Below, in pieces: positions 9,271-19,469 of a stretch of DNA of 64,000 nucleotides (the first letter of the stretch is position 1; each line of letters starts with the position of its first letter). Origin of the DNA: Leptolyngbyaceae cyanobacterium JSC-12 (GTDB lineage: Bacteria > Cyanobacteriota > Cyanobacteriia > Leptolyngbyales > Leptolyngbyaceae); NCBI GenBank assembly GCA_000309945.1, contig CM001633.1:3746199-3810198 (forward strand), given 5' to 3'. The notes under the pieces were generated by a model that was given only the letters and a program-made list of their open reading frames with translations, was not told where the DNA came from and searched no databases. The position numbers and the translations under genes are program-made.

Positions 9271-9699
9271 TTCCTCACTATCAGGGCATCATTTTTCTAC
9301 AAGCATCCACCAAGATAGGTCTGCTTGATCGCTTTAGCAAGATTAGCAAGCTCAGAATTCATGTTGGCTTTAACCTAGCGATCTCACGTCTTTTAGATAA
9401 GCCTTTGGATAAGCAAATTGGATGGGGTGATTTTGGGTCGCAGAAGGTGTTCCACAGCCATGTAAAATGCTGTAAGTAGAATGGCTGAAGATTTCGGCGA
9501 TCGCCAGCCTTAGGGACAAGCACGTCTCTATCTACTACACGACATCGGGGAACTGGTTATCACCTCCGATTTATGTAGCTTTTGAGAATCCTGTTTGCTT
9601 GGCACCTTTACCATACGAGTCCGTTCAGGTATCCCTGGTTTCCGGTAAGGAAATCAGAGAAATAGATGTTACAAAGTTATACCGCTATCGAGGTTGTTC
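9271..9699. promoter_or_regulatory. psbO upstream spacer
   Basis: This 429-bp spacer holds the promoter of psbO (plus) and of the small minus-strand gene. I see no reading frame or long hairpin of note. One HIP1-like GGCGATCGCC lies near 9497. Confidence 0.4.
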
Positions 9700-10524
9700 A
9701 TGAGGTACCGTGCTTTAGTCGTTGCACTTTTGGCGCTGTGTGTCAGTTTCCTGACTGCCTGTGCCGATAGCCCTGCCCAAAGTCGTGAGACACTCACTTA
9801 CGAACAAATTAGAGGCACTGGGCTAGCAAACTCTTGCCTTCAAGTGGCTGAAACAAGTCGTGGTTCTATTCCGATCGAGCCAGGTAAGTCTTATAAACTC
9901 ACTAACCTTTGCCTCCAACCCACTTCTTTCCTCGTGAAAGAAGAAGGAACGAAGCGTCAGGCAGCAGAGTTTGTACCTAGTAAGTTAATGACCCGTTACA
10001 CATCTACTATCGATGAAGTACAGGGGCAGTTAAAGTTGAATCCAGATGGAAGTCTGACGTTTATTGAGGAGGATGGACTAGATTTTCAGGCGATTACAGT
10101 TCAATTACCAGGTGGCGAGCGGGTTCCATTCCTATTTACGATTAAGGAACTGGTAGCAACCACTCAGCCTGGTCTTTCTGCAATTAATGCCTCGACTGAC
10201 TTTGAAGGAGAGTTCAAAGTTCCATCCTATCGAACTGCTAATTTTCTGGATCCCAAGGGTCGTGGTCTAACCACGGGCTATGACAATGCTGTTGCCCTTC
10301 CGGCTCAAGCAGATAGTGAAGAACTGGTGAAAGAAAATGTCAAGCGGTTCCAGCTTGATAAGGGGAAGATATCGCTGCAGGTCACCAGAGTTGATGGCTC
10401 CACTGGTGAAATTGCTGGTAATTTTGAAAGTAACCAACCCTCTGAAACAGATATGGGTTCTCATGAGGCAAAAGAGGTTAAGATTCGCGGTGTCTTCTAC
10501 GGTCGTGTTGAATCTGCTGCCTAA
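9700..10524 (+). CDS. psbO: Photosystem II manganese-stabilizing protein PsbO
   Basis: The 274-residue precursor matches PsbO, the 33-kDa lumenal protein that stabilises the Mn4CaO5 water-oxidising cluster. Visible features are a signal sequence with an LLALCVSFLTAC segment, the mature N-terminus LTYEQIRGTGLANSCL, the cysteine pair (Cys in SCLQ and in NLCLQP) that forms the conserved disulfide, and the GRGLTTGYDNAVALPA stretch. LTAC resembles a lipobox, so lipidation is possible. ATG 9700 is chosen; the TTG two codons earlier adds nothing. A clear terminator follows. Confidence 0.97.
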   Translation: MRYRALVVALLALCVSFLTACADSPAQSRETLTYEQIRGTGLANSCLQVAETSRGSIPIEPGKSYKLTNLCLQPTSFLVKEEGTKRQAAEFVPSKLMTRYTSTIDEVQGQLKLNPDGSLTFIEEDGLDFQAITVQLPGGERVPFLFTIKELVATTQPGLSAINASTDFEGEFKVPSYRTANFLDPKGRGLTTGYDNAVALPAQADSEELVKENVKRFQLDKGKISLQVTRVDGSTGEIAGNFESNQPSETDMGSHEAKEVKIRGVFYGRVESAA

Positions 10525-10592
10525 GCTTTCAATTTTGTGAGCAAGCGGTTATCCAAAGTTTGAATACAAAATTTAGCTGTTTGAGGATTTCT

Positions 10593-10625
10593 AAAAGGGG
10601 ATTAAATGCCCCTTTTTTATTTTTC
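10593..10625 (+). terminator. Rho-independent terminator of psbO
   Basis: AAAAGGGG (10593-10600) pairs with CCCCTTTT (10609-10616) around ATTAAATG, followed by TTATTTTT. It lies about 70 nt after the psbO stop. Confidence 0.9.
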
Positions 10626-10972
10626 CTTCCGTAAGATTTGGGAGAAACGATGAGCCAATTATGAAGCTCAAAGAAGCATAATTCATCGGCTATTTGAAGT
10701 TTATTTTAAGTACGAAGATCTCTGAGAGAGGAATCAGCCAGTGAAATTCTGAGTTAGACTCCGTGAAAATGCGATTGTCGAAAGAAGCAGTAAACGAATA
10801 GGTTGATTATGCGATTACCAATCGTTTTGGGATTCAGGTAACACTACATCAGGGCATCTGGTATTGTTTAGGAGTTTGTTTTTGGATATGGCTGTTGTGT
10901 AGTTGAAACACTCATTTCCAGTTTCTTTGTGCTACCAATCACTGCACTATTCCAAGAATCCAATCACCCTAA
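10626..10972. other. Spacer between psbO terminator and sigF leader
   Basis: No gene is visible in this stretch. It probably contains the sigF promoter. Short frames present are AT-rich and have no recognisable similarity. Confidence 0.4.
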
Positions 10973-11006
10973 ATCTAAGAGTTTAGATAACTGCTCTACC
11001 AACTGA
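10973..11006 (-). other. tRNA-like remnant or structured leader before sigF
   Basis: On the minus strand, 11006-10989 reads TCAGTTGGTAGAGCAGTT, identical to the D-arm region of many tRNAs such as tRNA-Lys. It is followed directly by ATCTAA-ACTC-TTAGAT, a 6-bp hairpin in the place of an anticodon arm. No acceptor pairing, normal anticodon loop or TTCGA T-loop follows, so this is not a working tRNA. It ends 8 nt before the sigF start codon. It may be a degraded tRNA or a leader structure. Confidence 0.4.
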
Positions 11007-11014
11007 AATTCGTC

Positions 11015-11791
11015 ATGTCTACTGCTGCTAATTATGAACTGAAAAGCGAGAGCTTAGAACTCTTGCGTGAGTACCAGCAATCTCCAGATCCTCATGTTCG
11101 CAATCGTCTTGTTGAGCTTAACTTTGGCTTGGTCAGACGGGAGGCCCATCATTGGATTAATCAATGCACTGAGAGCTACGAAGACCTGTTGCAGGTTGGT
11201 AGTATTGGGCTAATTCGTGCGATCGAGCGGTTTGATGTTTCCAAAGGGCACGCATTCAGTTCATTCGCAATCCCTTATATTCGGGGGGAAATCCAGCATT
11301 ATCTGCGAGACAAGAGCCCCTGCGTGAGAATTCCTAGACGCTGGCAAGCATTGCAACGGAAAGCAGTTTTGGTAGCGAGAGAGTTGCAAGCAGCTCTAAA
11401 CCGATCGCCGAATGATGCAGAGATTGCTTCGGCGTTAGAGATTTCAGTTGAGGAATGGCACGAGATTAAGCTAGCTTGCCAAAACCGTGCTCTTTTGAGC
11501 TTAGACGCACCAATTCGCGAAGAAGAGAGTGGGACATCATCTTTAGCAGAGTTAGTGCCTGATAGCCGTTATCGCAGTTTTCAACTAGCACAGGAAGATC
11601 AAATTCGCTTGCAACAGGCTCTGACTCAACTTGAGAAGCGGACACGGCAAATTTTAGAGTTTGTATTCCTCTACGATCTGACTCAAAAAGAGACGGCGGA
11701 GCGGTTAGGCATTAGTGCAGTGACGGTATCGCGTCGGGTGAAGAAAGGATTAGAAATGTTGCAAGGACTGATGAATGGCTCTGAGGGCTAA
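11015..11791 (+). CDS. sigF: Group 3 RNA polymerase sigma factor, SigF type
   Basis: A 258-residue sigma-70 family factor of the SigB/SigF class. It has region 2 (NRLVELNFGLVRREAHHW, then DLLQVGSIGLIRAIERFD and the promoter-melting part SSFAIPYIRGEIQHYLRD), region 3 (ALNRSPNDAEIASAL) and region 4 helix-turn-helix (LTQKETAERLGISAVTVSRRVKKGL). In Synechocystis the SigF factor directs transcription of type IV pilin and motility genes and acts in stress; the same is inferred here. The ATG at 11015 is preceded by the tRNA-like leader, which leaves no evident Shine-Dalgarno. It is monocistronic, with a terminator 100 nt downstream. Confidence 0.9.
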   Translation: MSTAANYELKSESLELLREYQQSPDPHVRNRLVELNFGLVRREAHHWINQCTESYEDLLQVGSIGLIRAIERFDVSKGHAFSSFAIPYIRGEIQHYLRDKSPCVRIPRRWQALQRKAVLVARELQAALNRSPNDAEIASALEISVEEWHEIKLACQNRALLSLDAPIREEESGTSSLAELVPDSRYRSFQLAQEDQIRLQQALTQLEKRTRQILEFVFLYDLTQKETAERLGISAVTVSRRVKKGLEMLQGLMNGSEG

Positions 11792-11889
11792 ACCGCTGTT
11801 TGACAGTGTCTAGAGCAGGCATGAAGTCGCGATCGCAATTTTCTAATCTTTTTCAACTTCAACGACTTTTGTCATCTTCGAGTTCGGCC

Positions 11890-11918
11890 AAACTACCCCA
11901 ATTTTGGAGTAGTTTTTT
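11890..11918 (+). terminator. Rho-independent terminator of sigF
   Basis: AAACTAC and GTAGTTT, extended by CCAA/TTGG with one mismatch, form a long stem followed by TTTT. It is about 100 nt after the sigF stop. Confidence 0.85.
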
Positions 11919-12121
11919 AATGCCATATCGGAGACAACATTCCAAATGACAGGATAGCTGCAAATAGAGAATATGTTGCAGGAGACATTTCATGAACCAT
12001 CTTCTACAACACCTGAAGAAGTCTATAACTGAATAAGCCTATGACATCACCGAATAAAACTCATTCACTCTAAAGCGATTCTATACGAAAAATCTTTAAG
12101 AAAATTCACCTAACTTTGCAG

Positions 12122-12396
12122 TTTAGGCAGGAAAGCGAAAAATTTATAATTTTCAACACTTTTGCTGCAGTTCACTCCCAGGATGCTTAGCCTCCTTTGG
12201 GAGGTTAATTCGTGTCCAGGCGCTTGAGGGCAGCAGAGAGCAAGAACCCCCTTCATCTATAGGGGTGTTTCTCAGCTCATGGTGGCATTTTAGGTAGTCT
12301 TGGAACCAGATATGAAAGACGCCAAAACCATCAAGAGAGAGACTTATTGAGATTTCTATTTTTTATCTTTGCTTCTTTTTTTATAAAAAAAGAAGC
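12122..12396 (+). ncRNA. Candidate structured RNA or long leader upstream of chlL
   Basis: A good -10 box (TATAAT, 12145-12150) has a weak TTTAGG 17 nt upstream. The next 240 nt contain several local hairpins: CCTCC/GGAGG near 12190-12210, and an imperfect long stem around CCCC-ATCTATA-GGGG near 12250-12285 flanked by AGAA/TTCT. A perfect 12-bp inverted repeat, GCTTCTTTTTTT with AAAAAAAGAAGC (12371-12396), ends the block. No coding frame fits. It could be a free small RNA or the first part of a roughly 690-nt chlL leader. I do not recognise it as RNase P RNA, tmRNA, SRP RNA or 6S RNA. Confidence 0.3.
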
Positions 12397-12589
12397 ATAA
12401 AAACAAGAAGAATATGAAATATAGGGTTAATAACGATTTAGGATTTTTAGAGAATAAAATTCGAATTTAGAGATTGGCTTAAGACTGTTTTGCACCCAGA
12501 TCAGTTTTCCCAGGCTCTTTTTTGATTCCAGAAGTTTGTCAATAATGCATCTATAAAACCAAAGGAGAGGCAGAGTCTGGTTGACTAAC

Positions 12590-12725
12590 AAATCTTTTCC
12601 CCTCATCCCTAAATTCCTTCCCCCTCTAGGGAAGCCCACTGGGGGAGAAGGGACTTCAAACCCAAACCTTGGATCAAAATCCCCTCGCCCGCTCTGGGAG
12701 AAGGTTTAGGATGAGGGCGGTTTGA
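12590..12725. repeat. Dispersed intergenic repeat block
   Basis: The block has G/C-rich pieces such as CCCCCTCTAGGGAAGCCCACTGGGGGAGAAGG and CCCTCGCCCGCTCTGGGAGA followed by AGGTTTAGGATGAGGGC. They form inverted CCCTC/GAGGG pairs. Sequences of this style recur between genes in filamentous cyanobacteria; a genome count is needed. It lies about 125 nt before chlL. Confidence 0.5.
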
Positions 12726-12851
12726 GTTGTGTCAGTTAATTGGAAGGCAGGGTTTAACCAAACCACTTTTCAAGGACTTTGCCACACAGGGAAACCCACT
12801 ATCAAAATTTTTCAACCAAGTCTAAAATCACAACGCTAGGAGACACTTGCA

Positions 12852-13718
12852 GTGAAACTCGCAGTTTATGGAAAAGGTGGCATTGGAAAATCAACGACAA
12901 GCTGCAACATCTCAGTTGCTCTAGCCCGGCGTGGCAAGAAGGTGTTACAAATTGGCTGTGATCCAAAACACGACAGCACATTCACGTTAACTGGATTTCT
13001 CATTCCAACCATCATCGATACGCTTCAGGCAAAAGACTATCACTACGAAGACGTTTGGCCCGAAGATGTTATTTATAAAGGATATGGTGGCGTGGATTGT
13101 GTAGAAGCAGGCGGCCCGCCAGCAGGTGCGGGTTGCGGTGGTTATGTTGTGGGTGAAACTGTCAAACTGCTGAAAGAACTAAATGCGTTTGATGAATATG
13201 ATGTGATTTTGTTTGATGTGTTGGGCGACGTGGTTTGTGGCGGTTTTGCGGCTCCGCTAAATTATGCTGACTATTGCTTGATCGTCACAGATAACGGGTT
13301 TGACGCTTTATTCGCTGCAAATCGGATTGCTGCTTCTGTTCGCGAGAAAGCACGAACTCATCCTCTACGGCTCGCTGGATTAATTGGAAATCGGACTGCC
13401 AAGCGGGATTTGATTGATAAATATGTGGAATCGGTGCCGATGCCCGTCCTGGAAGTTCTGCCGTTGATTGAAGATATTCGGGTTTCTCGCGTCAAGGGCA
13501 AGACACTGTTTGAGATGGCAGAGCACGATCCATCCCTGACTTACGTTTGCGATTACTATCTCAATATTGCAGATCAGATTCTGGCAAGACCAGAAGGGGT
13601 TGTCCCTAGTGATGCCCCGGATCGCGAGCTATTTTCTCTATTGTCAGATTTTTATCTCAACCCACAGAAACCCATAGTTCAGACTGCTGAAGAGGAACTG
13701 GATCTAATGATGGTTTGA
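12852..13718 (+). CDS. chlL: Light-independent protochlorophyllide reductase iron-sulfur ATP-binding protein
   Basis: This 288-residue NifH-like protein is ChlL, the ATP-driven electron donor of dark-operative protochlorophyllide oxidoreductase. It has the P-loop GKGGIGKST (residues 8-16), the switch segment [16 protein letters not shown], and the two cluster cysteines that bridge the homodimer with one 4Fe-4S (in [15 protein letters not shown] and VVCGGF). The start is GTG 12852 with AGGAG about 10 nt upstream. ChlL works with the ChlN-ChlB catalytic component, which reduces ring D of protochlorophyllide without light; chlB is not in the window. The DUF5331 gene and chlN follow on the same strand. 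Confidence 0.97.
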   Translation: MKLAVYGKGGIGKSTTSCNISVALARRGKKVLQIGCDPKHDSTFTLTGFLIPTIIDTLQAKDYHYEDVWPEDVIYKGYGGVDCVEAGGPPAGAGCGGYVVGETVKLLKELNAFDEYDVILFDVLGDVVCGGFAAPLNYADYCLIVTDNGFDALFAANRIAASVREKARTHPLRLAGLIGNRTAKRDLIDKYVESVPMPVLEVLPLIEDIRVSRVKGKTLFEMAEHDPSLTYVCDYYLNIADQILARPEGVVPSDAPDRELFSLLSDFYLNPQKPIVQTAEEELDLMMV

Positions 13719-13805
13719 AAGAAGTTGTGAGTTTTGATGAATTGTTTTAGCTGTGTCCGACAATAGCGGTGTCCTCAAAACTCACAACGTCGCATTAGGT
13801 GTTTT

Positions 13806-14255
13806 GTGAATACTCGACAGTTCCGCAAGTCCATCAAAGAGAAGTGGCTAAACTACTATGCTGACAATCGGCAGTGGATCATTTGTTTACGAATTTGGGT
13901 TAACTGCGATGGACAGCGCCGACCTTCCTCTAGTTTTATTTTGGCAACCTTGTCTATCCTTGAGCCACAGCTTAATCAGTTGTTGCCGCTTATTGTTGAT
14001 TTGAGTAGTAATCCTGACCGGATTGTTGCCGCGTTAGGGTTGAATTTCAATCCAGACGAGCATCCGAGCGTTATTAGCAAGATTAAGCAGATGGAAGAAG
14101 ACGCAGAAAACAACTCTGAAATCGAAGAAAGCAATGGTTCTGTGAGGATGTTGCCTGCTGCGACCAGCGAGGTGCAGCTACCGTCGCCTGCAAGTACAGC
14201 CAGTTTGCTATCCAAGATAGATGAGGGATGCCAGGGAGGGCGCTTTCGAGAATAA
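13806..14255 (+). CDS. DUF5331-type protein between chlL and chlN
   Basis: A 149-residue protein resembling the cyanobacterial DUF5331 family, which is commonly found between chlL and chlN. The N-terminus ([19 protein letters not shown]) is basic and aromatic; the rest is helical with a low-complexity tail rich in Ser, Glu and Ala. No catalytic motif or membrane segment is visible. The start is GTG 13806. Its position suggests a role connected with the dark reductase, perhaps in assembly or regulation, but nothing in the sequence proves it. Confidence 0.75.
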   Translation: MNTRQFRKSIKEKWLNYYADNRQWIICLRIWVNCDGQRRPSSSFILATLSILEPQLNQLLPLIVDLSSNPDRIVAALGLNFNPDEHPSVISKIKQMEEDAENNSEIEESNGSVRMLPAATSEVQLPSPASTASLLSKIDEGCQGGRFRE

Positions 14256-14258
14256 ACC

Positions 14259-15777
<1,519 letters not shown>

Positions 15778-15860
15778 GTGACGGGGGATGGGGACAGGAA
15801 TCGCATGGTTCACTCACACTTCACTTATGGCTAATTCCGATTCCCCATTCCCAATTCCTT

Positions 15861-17192
15861 CTATAGTCGCGTCAGGCAAGGAAGATTCATTGAGCCAAAG
15901 TGGATAGAGAAGGCAATCTGCAAGTTCTCTAGGGAGGCAATTAACCACTCCACCCCATCCATTACTGGCTCATAGTGCTTATACAACACAGCAAGACGCT
16001 TCTCCAAGCTGGACTTGAGGTTGTTGTAGAGCAACAATAGTTTGAGCAATAGCCCTGTGGTGACAGTTGCACCCACGTTGTTAATCAAATCTACAAACAC
16101 AAAATGGTTGCTGGCGTTTTGCGGCGACGCAACGAGCGACTCAATCAATTGATGACAGGTGCGGGTAACGAGAAAAGGGTTAAGCTGTTGAGTGTCGCTT
16201 TGGGGTAGGGTGTTTTTTAACTGGGTGTACAGCCATTGGTTAAAGTGGTGTTTGCCGTAGTCAGGTTTGGTCGTGTCGATTGAACTGACGAGGTAGTGAT
16301 ACAGTCCTTCTTTGAAAGTACGGTACGAATCGACTTGAGAAGTGTAAATCAGAAAGCGCTGGGCTAAATCTTTGTAGGTTCCTTTACGTTCGACTTGTCC
16401 GGTAAAGTGCTTGATGGTTTTACGGAGTTGAGTATCGCTGAGTAGAGTTGGGTTTTTGATTGGGATTGCACGTGGATGGGCATTGCTATCGGACTGTTGC
16501 ACCATGTAGGTAACGTAGCGAGACAGATCACATTCAAACTTTTGCTGGCGTTCACCTTGGAGATGACGAATCGCGTCGAACTCGGAGTCACTGCTGTTGC
16601 TGCTGAGGCAGTGGGGATATAGATAAGGATAACGATGGATCAGGGTACGTAACGATCGCGGTTGGCGTTCTTGAGTTTGGCGGTATGTTTGTTCGCTTGC
16701 CCAGTCTCTGGAGGAGGCTCGCTGCGATCGCCGGACTTTAAATGCTTCAACCTCATCTAGCTCCTCTCCTTGCTCAATCACCTGCGCCAAGCGCTGCAAT
16801 GCCTGGTATTCTTCTGTCGTAGTGAAATCTCGTACCAGTCGTTGTAAGCGCCGAGTTGCACCAGGTGCAACCATCCGCTGGGGAGAAACTTGTAACAAGT
16901 CAACTAAGTCTAGAATTGCCCAGCGATAGGAAGGTTGAAACCACCAAAAGTTAATTAAAATCCGGCAGCAACGGTTGATAACAAATTTGAACTCTTCATC
17001 TGCTGCACGAGAGTCAGCAATTTTATGTAAGGTTTCTAAAATGTGAGGCTCGGAGTAATTAGTACCATCTACAAATAGATAGTGAAATCGCTCAAGCAAT
17101 GCTTCAGGAGTCTCAACCTTGCGGCAGGCAATCAAGTGGTCGTATAGCTGTTGTTCTTCGTAACTGGACGGTCGGTAATAGGGGCTAGACAT
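15861..17192 (-). CDS. Conserved cyanobacterial protein of unknown function
   Basis: A 443-residue soluble protein, largely helical. It starts MSSPYYRPSSYEEQQLYDHL and contains several aromatic, Arg-rich segments (FWWFQPSYRWAILDLVDLL; SRDWASEQTYRQTQERQPRS). There is no signal peptide and no catalytic motif I can name. I recall proteins of this general type in many cyanobacteria. The gene faces chlN tail to tail, and lies downstream of the NB-ARC gene on the same strand at a distance of 234 nt, so joint expression is possible but not shown. Confidence 0.75.
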   Translation of the reverse strand: MSSPYYRPSSYEEQQLYDHLIACRKVETPEALLERFHYLFVDGTNYSEPHILETLHKIADSRAADEEFKFVINRCCRILINFWWFQPSYRWAILDLVDLLQVSPQRMVAPGATRRLQRLVRDFTTTEEYQALQRLAQVIEQGEELDEVEAFKVRRSQRASSRDWASEQTYRQTQERQPRSLRTLIHRYPYLYPHCLSSNSSDSEFDAIRHLQGERQQKFECDLSRYVTYMVQQSDSNAHPRAIPIKNPTLLSDTQLRKTIKHFTGQVERKGTYKDLAQRFLIYTSQVDSYRTFKEGLYHYLVSSIDTTKPDYGKHHFNQWLYTQLKNTLPQSDTQQLNPFLVTRTCHQLIESLVASPQNASNHFVFVDLINNVGATVTTGLLLKLLLLYNNLKSSLEKRLAVLYKHYEPVMDGVEWLIASLENLQIAFSIHFGSMNLPCLTRL

Positions 17193-17426
17193 GGGAACTC
17201 TGAACCTCGGTAGCGCTCACCTGGAACTAAGGTTGACAGACACAAAAGCAGTAGAAACTCTATGAGGTTGTATTGCTTTTATTTCTGCGCACAATCAGTA
17301 CAAAAAATAAACTCTGACTGCATTGAATGAAATTGTATGCCAGTGACTTTTTATGTTTCGGATACATAATTGACACTTGTTCAACTGACCACCAAAACCA
17401 TGAGTTTGTTCTCAGTCGCAGGTTGT

Positions 17427-18818
17427 TTACAAGTGCTCTGCAACGTATTCAATCATCAAAGATGGTAACGAGTAAGACGCTGAATTGCTGTTTAAGAGCG
17501 ATCGCCGAACCAGCGATAGCAGGACTTCTAGTAAATGGGGCGGTGAAATAGAGGATGTAACAAACTGTTGAACTTCCTCCAGAGTTGCAGGCTCTTGATA
17601 ACGTGCCAACTCTCGAATCACTGTAACTTCTGGATAGGTTAAACGACTGACTTGCTGCTCTAAAGCACGACGGATATCTCCTACAAATACTGTTTTGTTT
17701 GGCTGATAATTCAGGAAGCGAGAAACATCTCGACCAAAAGCATTGGCAATTGTGGTTGCGACTTGCTGCAAAAAGCGGGGATTCCCTTCATAGTGGTGAA
17801 TTAATGATCGCCAATCTTGCTCAGAGGCAAAAAACGTTCCCCGTGAGGCGAATAAATTTTGCACATCTTCCAGATTTAAGCCAGGCACGGTATGGGAACG
17901 CACTGGTGCTTTGTCACCTTCGCGCGCTTCAATTTCTCTGGGCTTCTCACGGCTTGTTATTAGCAAACAGCTTTGATGATGGGTATCACACACCCGCCTC
18001 AACAAATCGCCATAGCCTTCGTAACCTGGTTGAAATTCCCCACTGAGCACTTTACTCTGCAATACCGCTTCCAACCCATCCAATACAATCAAACAGCGGT
18101 GTTTACGCCAGTAATCAATACAACCAGATAGGTCACTCCGAGGGGGCGGATCAGGAACATCTTGAACTAAATCAAATAACAGGTCTGGCGGCAAGGCGGG
18201 GGGTTGTCCGGTGAGTGTTGGACTAAGCGATCGCCAGACCACCACTTCAAAGCGATCGCGCAAGCGCTCCGCCAGCTTCACGGATAGTTCCGTTTTGCCG
18301 ATACCTGCTGTACCCACTAGTGCCACTAAACGACAACCTTCATCTTCGATCCACTGATACAAATCAGCCAGTTCTTGGATACGCCCCTGAAACAGCGTCA
18401 CGTCCGGCGCGGCACCCCAGTCCTGGTAACAATTGAGGCTTTGAGAATTCCAGAGATCTTCAACACTATCCAATTCAGACTTATCCCAGCTAAATGGAGC
18501 AACATCATCCGTGGCATCAGGCTGGGGTAGCAGGCGATCGCGCAAGCGCTCGATCGGACCTCTAAGAGAATCTTTGCGAACTTCGGTAGCTTCATCCAGC
18601 AGTTCGCTGACCAAATCAGTCAGGAGTTTCCACAATTTAGGACCCACATTTCGCATCATGTGATCCAGTCCCACCTGTCTGTACTCCTGCTGGATTTCTT
18701 TGTAACTCTTACCAAGCCAGGTCCCGCGAAAAATAGTGCGCTGCAAATCGTTCAGAGATTTATTTCTCTGGGTATGAAGAAGGTCTTCAATGAACCGGAG
18801 TGCTTCATCCGCGTCCAT
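17427..18818 (-). CDS. NB-ARC STAND ATPase with N-terminal vMAP-type helical domain
   Basis: A 463-residue protein. Residues 1-95 form a helical domain like the one at the N-terminus of vWA-MoxR-associated proteins and cyanobacterial NB-ARC proteins (NDLQRTIFRGTWLGKSYKEI). Residues 145-400 are an NB-ARC NTPase: P-loop VGTAGIGKTE (168-177), Walker B CLIVLDGLEAV, sensor 1 LLITSREKPRE and the GxP-like EGNPRFLQQVA. Residues 400-463 look like a winged-helix. Most relatives carry C-terminal WD40 or TPR sensor repeats; this one ends after the winged helix. STAND ATPases act as ligand-gated switches in signalling, immunity or cell death. The role here is unknown. Confidence 0.85.
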   Translation of the reverse strand: MDADEALRFIEDLLHTQRNKSLNDLQRTIFRGTWLGKSYKEIQQEYRQVGLDHMMRNVGPKLWKLLTDLVSELLDEATEVRKDSLRGPIERLRDRLLPQPDATDDVAPFSWDKSELDSVEDLWNSQSLNCYQDWGAAPDVTLFQGRIQELADLYQWIEDEGCRLVALVGTAGIGKTELSVKLAERLRDRFEVVVWRSLSPTLTGQPPALPPDLLFDLVQDVPDPPPRSDLSGCIDYWRKHRCLIVLDGLEAVLQSKVLSGEFQPGYEGYGDLLRRVCDTHHQSCLLITSREKPREIEAREGDKAPVRSHTVPGLNLEDVQNLFASRGTFFASEQDWRSLIHHYEGNPRFLQQVATTIANAFGRDVSRFLNYQPNKTVFVGDIRRALEQQVSRLTYPEVTVIRELARYQEPATLEEVQQFVTSSISPPHLLEVLLSLVRRSLLNSNSASYSLPSLMIEYVAEHL

Positions 18819-18863
18819 AAGCGTTCGCTAGAGGTAGATGCTGACTCCCAGTCTACGCTGAAT

Positions 18864-18913
18864 AATGCTGAAGTTTACTGAAGTTTGCTGTACTTCACGG
18901 AAGATTCAGCATT
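18864..18913. promoter_or_regulatory. Palindrome and short direct repeats upstream of the NB-ARC gene
   Basis: AATGCTGAA (18864-18872) and TTCAGCATT (18905-18913) form a perfect 9-bp inverted repeat. Inside are CTGAAGTTTA and CTGAAGTTTG in tandem, then TACTTCACGGAAG. It lies 46-95 nt before the NB-ARC start, where an operator would be expected. Confidence 0.45.
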
Positions 18914-19078
18914 GTTCATTTTGTGGAAAACACTTGAGTTCGCTGAATTGTAAGGCTTTGCAGCAATCGCCATAGTAGTGAGTGTAGGAATTGGTTGATA
19001 CGCTTTCCTAGCCTCAAGCCCCCACCAATTAGAATTCTCAGATTCTCACCCCCAGAGCAAAGCAACCAATTTAAATTC

Positions 19079-19144
19079 TTGTCCACGCCCAGATCCATCG
19101 TTTTTCCTTGGAGAAACTTCCAGTCTTCAAGTTGGACAGGGTTG
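19079..19144 (+). repeat. Structured 66-nt element, copy B
   Basis: This is the second copy of the element at 14259-14324, 77% identical with no gaps. The inner hairpin here is TGGAG-AAAC-TTCCA: two A-U pairs of copy A are replaced by G-C pairs and one G-C by G-U. The ends can pair as CTTGTCCA with TGGACAGG (8 pairs counting G-U). It lies 37 nt before the small gene at 19182. Confidence 0.6.
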
Positions 19145-19181
19145 AGTTCCGAAATCGTTCAATTGGGAGACTTCAAACCGT

Positions 19182-19403
19182 ATGTTCAAAAGTTCCAAAG
19201 ATGATGACCAGGTTTTCATGGTGTTTTTTGGTACGCGCAATGGCACCGAAGACAACCCTAACGAATGCACCAGCGTTTTTATGGGCATTTTGGCAGTTGC
19301 GATCGTCATGATGTTGTTTGTTGGATTGATTAATGATTCAGAACGACGACGATTCCAATATCAAGATGCTCGTCCGGTGAACACTTTCAGCCGGTTCAAC
19401 TGA
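19182..19403 (+). CDS. Small single-pass membrane protein, unknown
   Basis: A 73-residue frame with a polar N-terminus, one clear membrane helix (FMGILAVAIVMMLFVGLI, residues 33-50) and a basic C-terminal tail (SERRRFQYQDARP). No family is recognised. It follows structured element copy B and precedes a secreted protein gene on the same strand, 66 nt away. A real gene is likely but not certain. Confidence 0.5.
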   Translation: MFKSSKDDDQVFMVFFGTRNGTEDNPNECTSVFMGILAVAIVMMLFVGLINDSERRRFQYQDARPVNTFSRFN

Positions 19404-19469
19404 GTTTTCGACCACGGGGGCAAGGCACCAATTCTAATGCCGATGTTCTTTGATTTTTGGAGATCCCCT

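Noticed and set aside
10945-11014. Functional tRNA gene on the minus strand
   Set aside because: Only the D-arm is convincing. No acceptor stem, proper anticodon loop or T-loop can be drawn, so it is listed only as a remnant or leader structure.
12122-12396. 6S RNA, RNase P RNA, tmRNA or SRP RNA
   Set aside because: None of the conserved sequence blocks of those RNAs that I know are visible; it remains an unassigned candidate.
12427-12639. 70-codon minus-strand frame upstream of chlL
   Set aside because: Runs through AT-rich DNA and an intergenic repeat; composition is not protein-like, so it is treated as non-coding.
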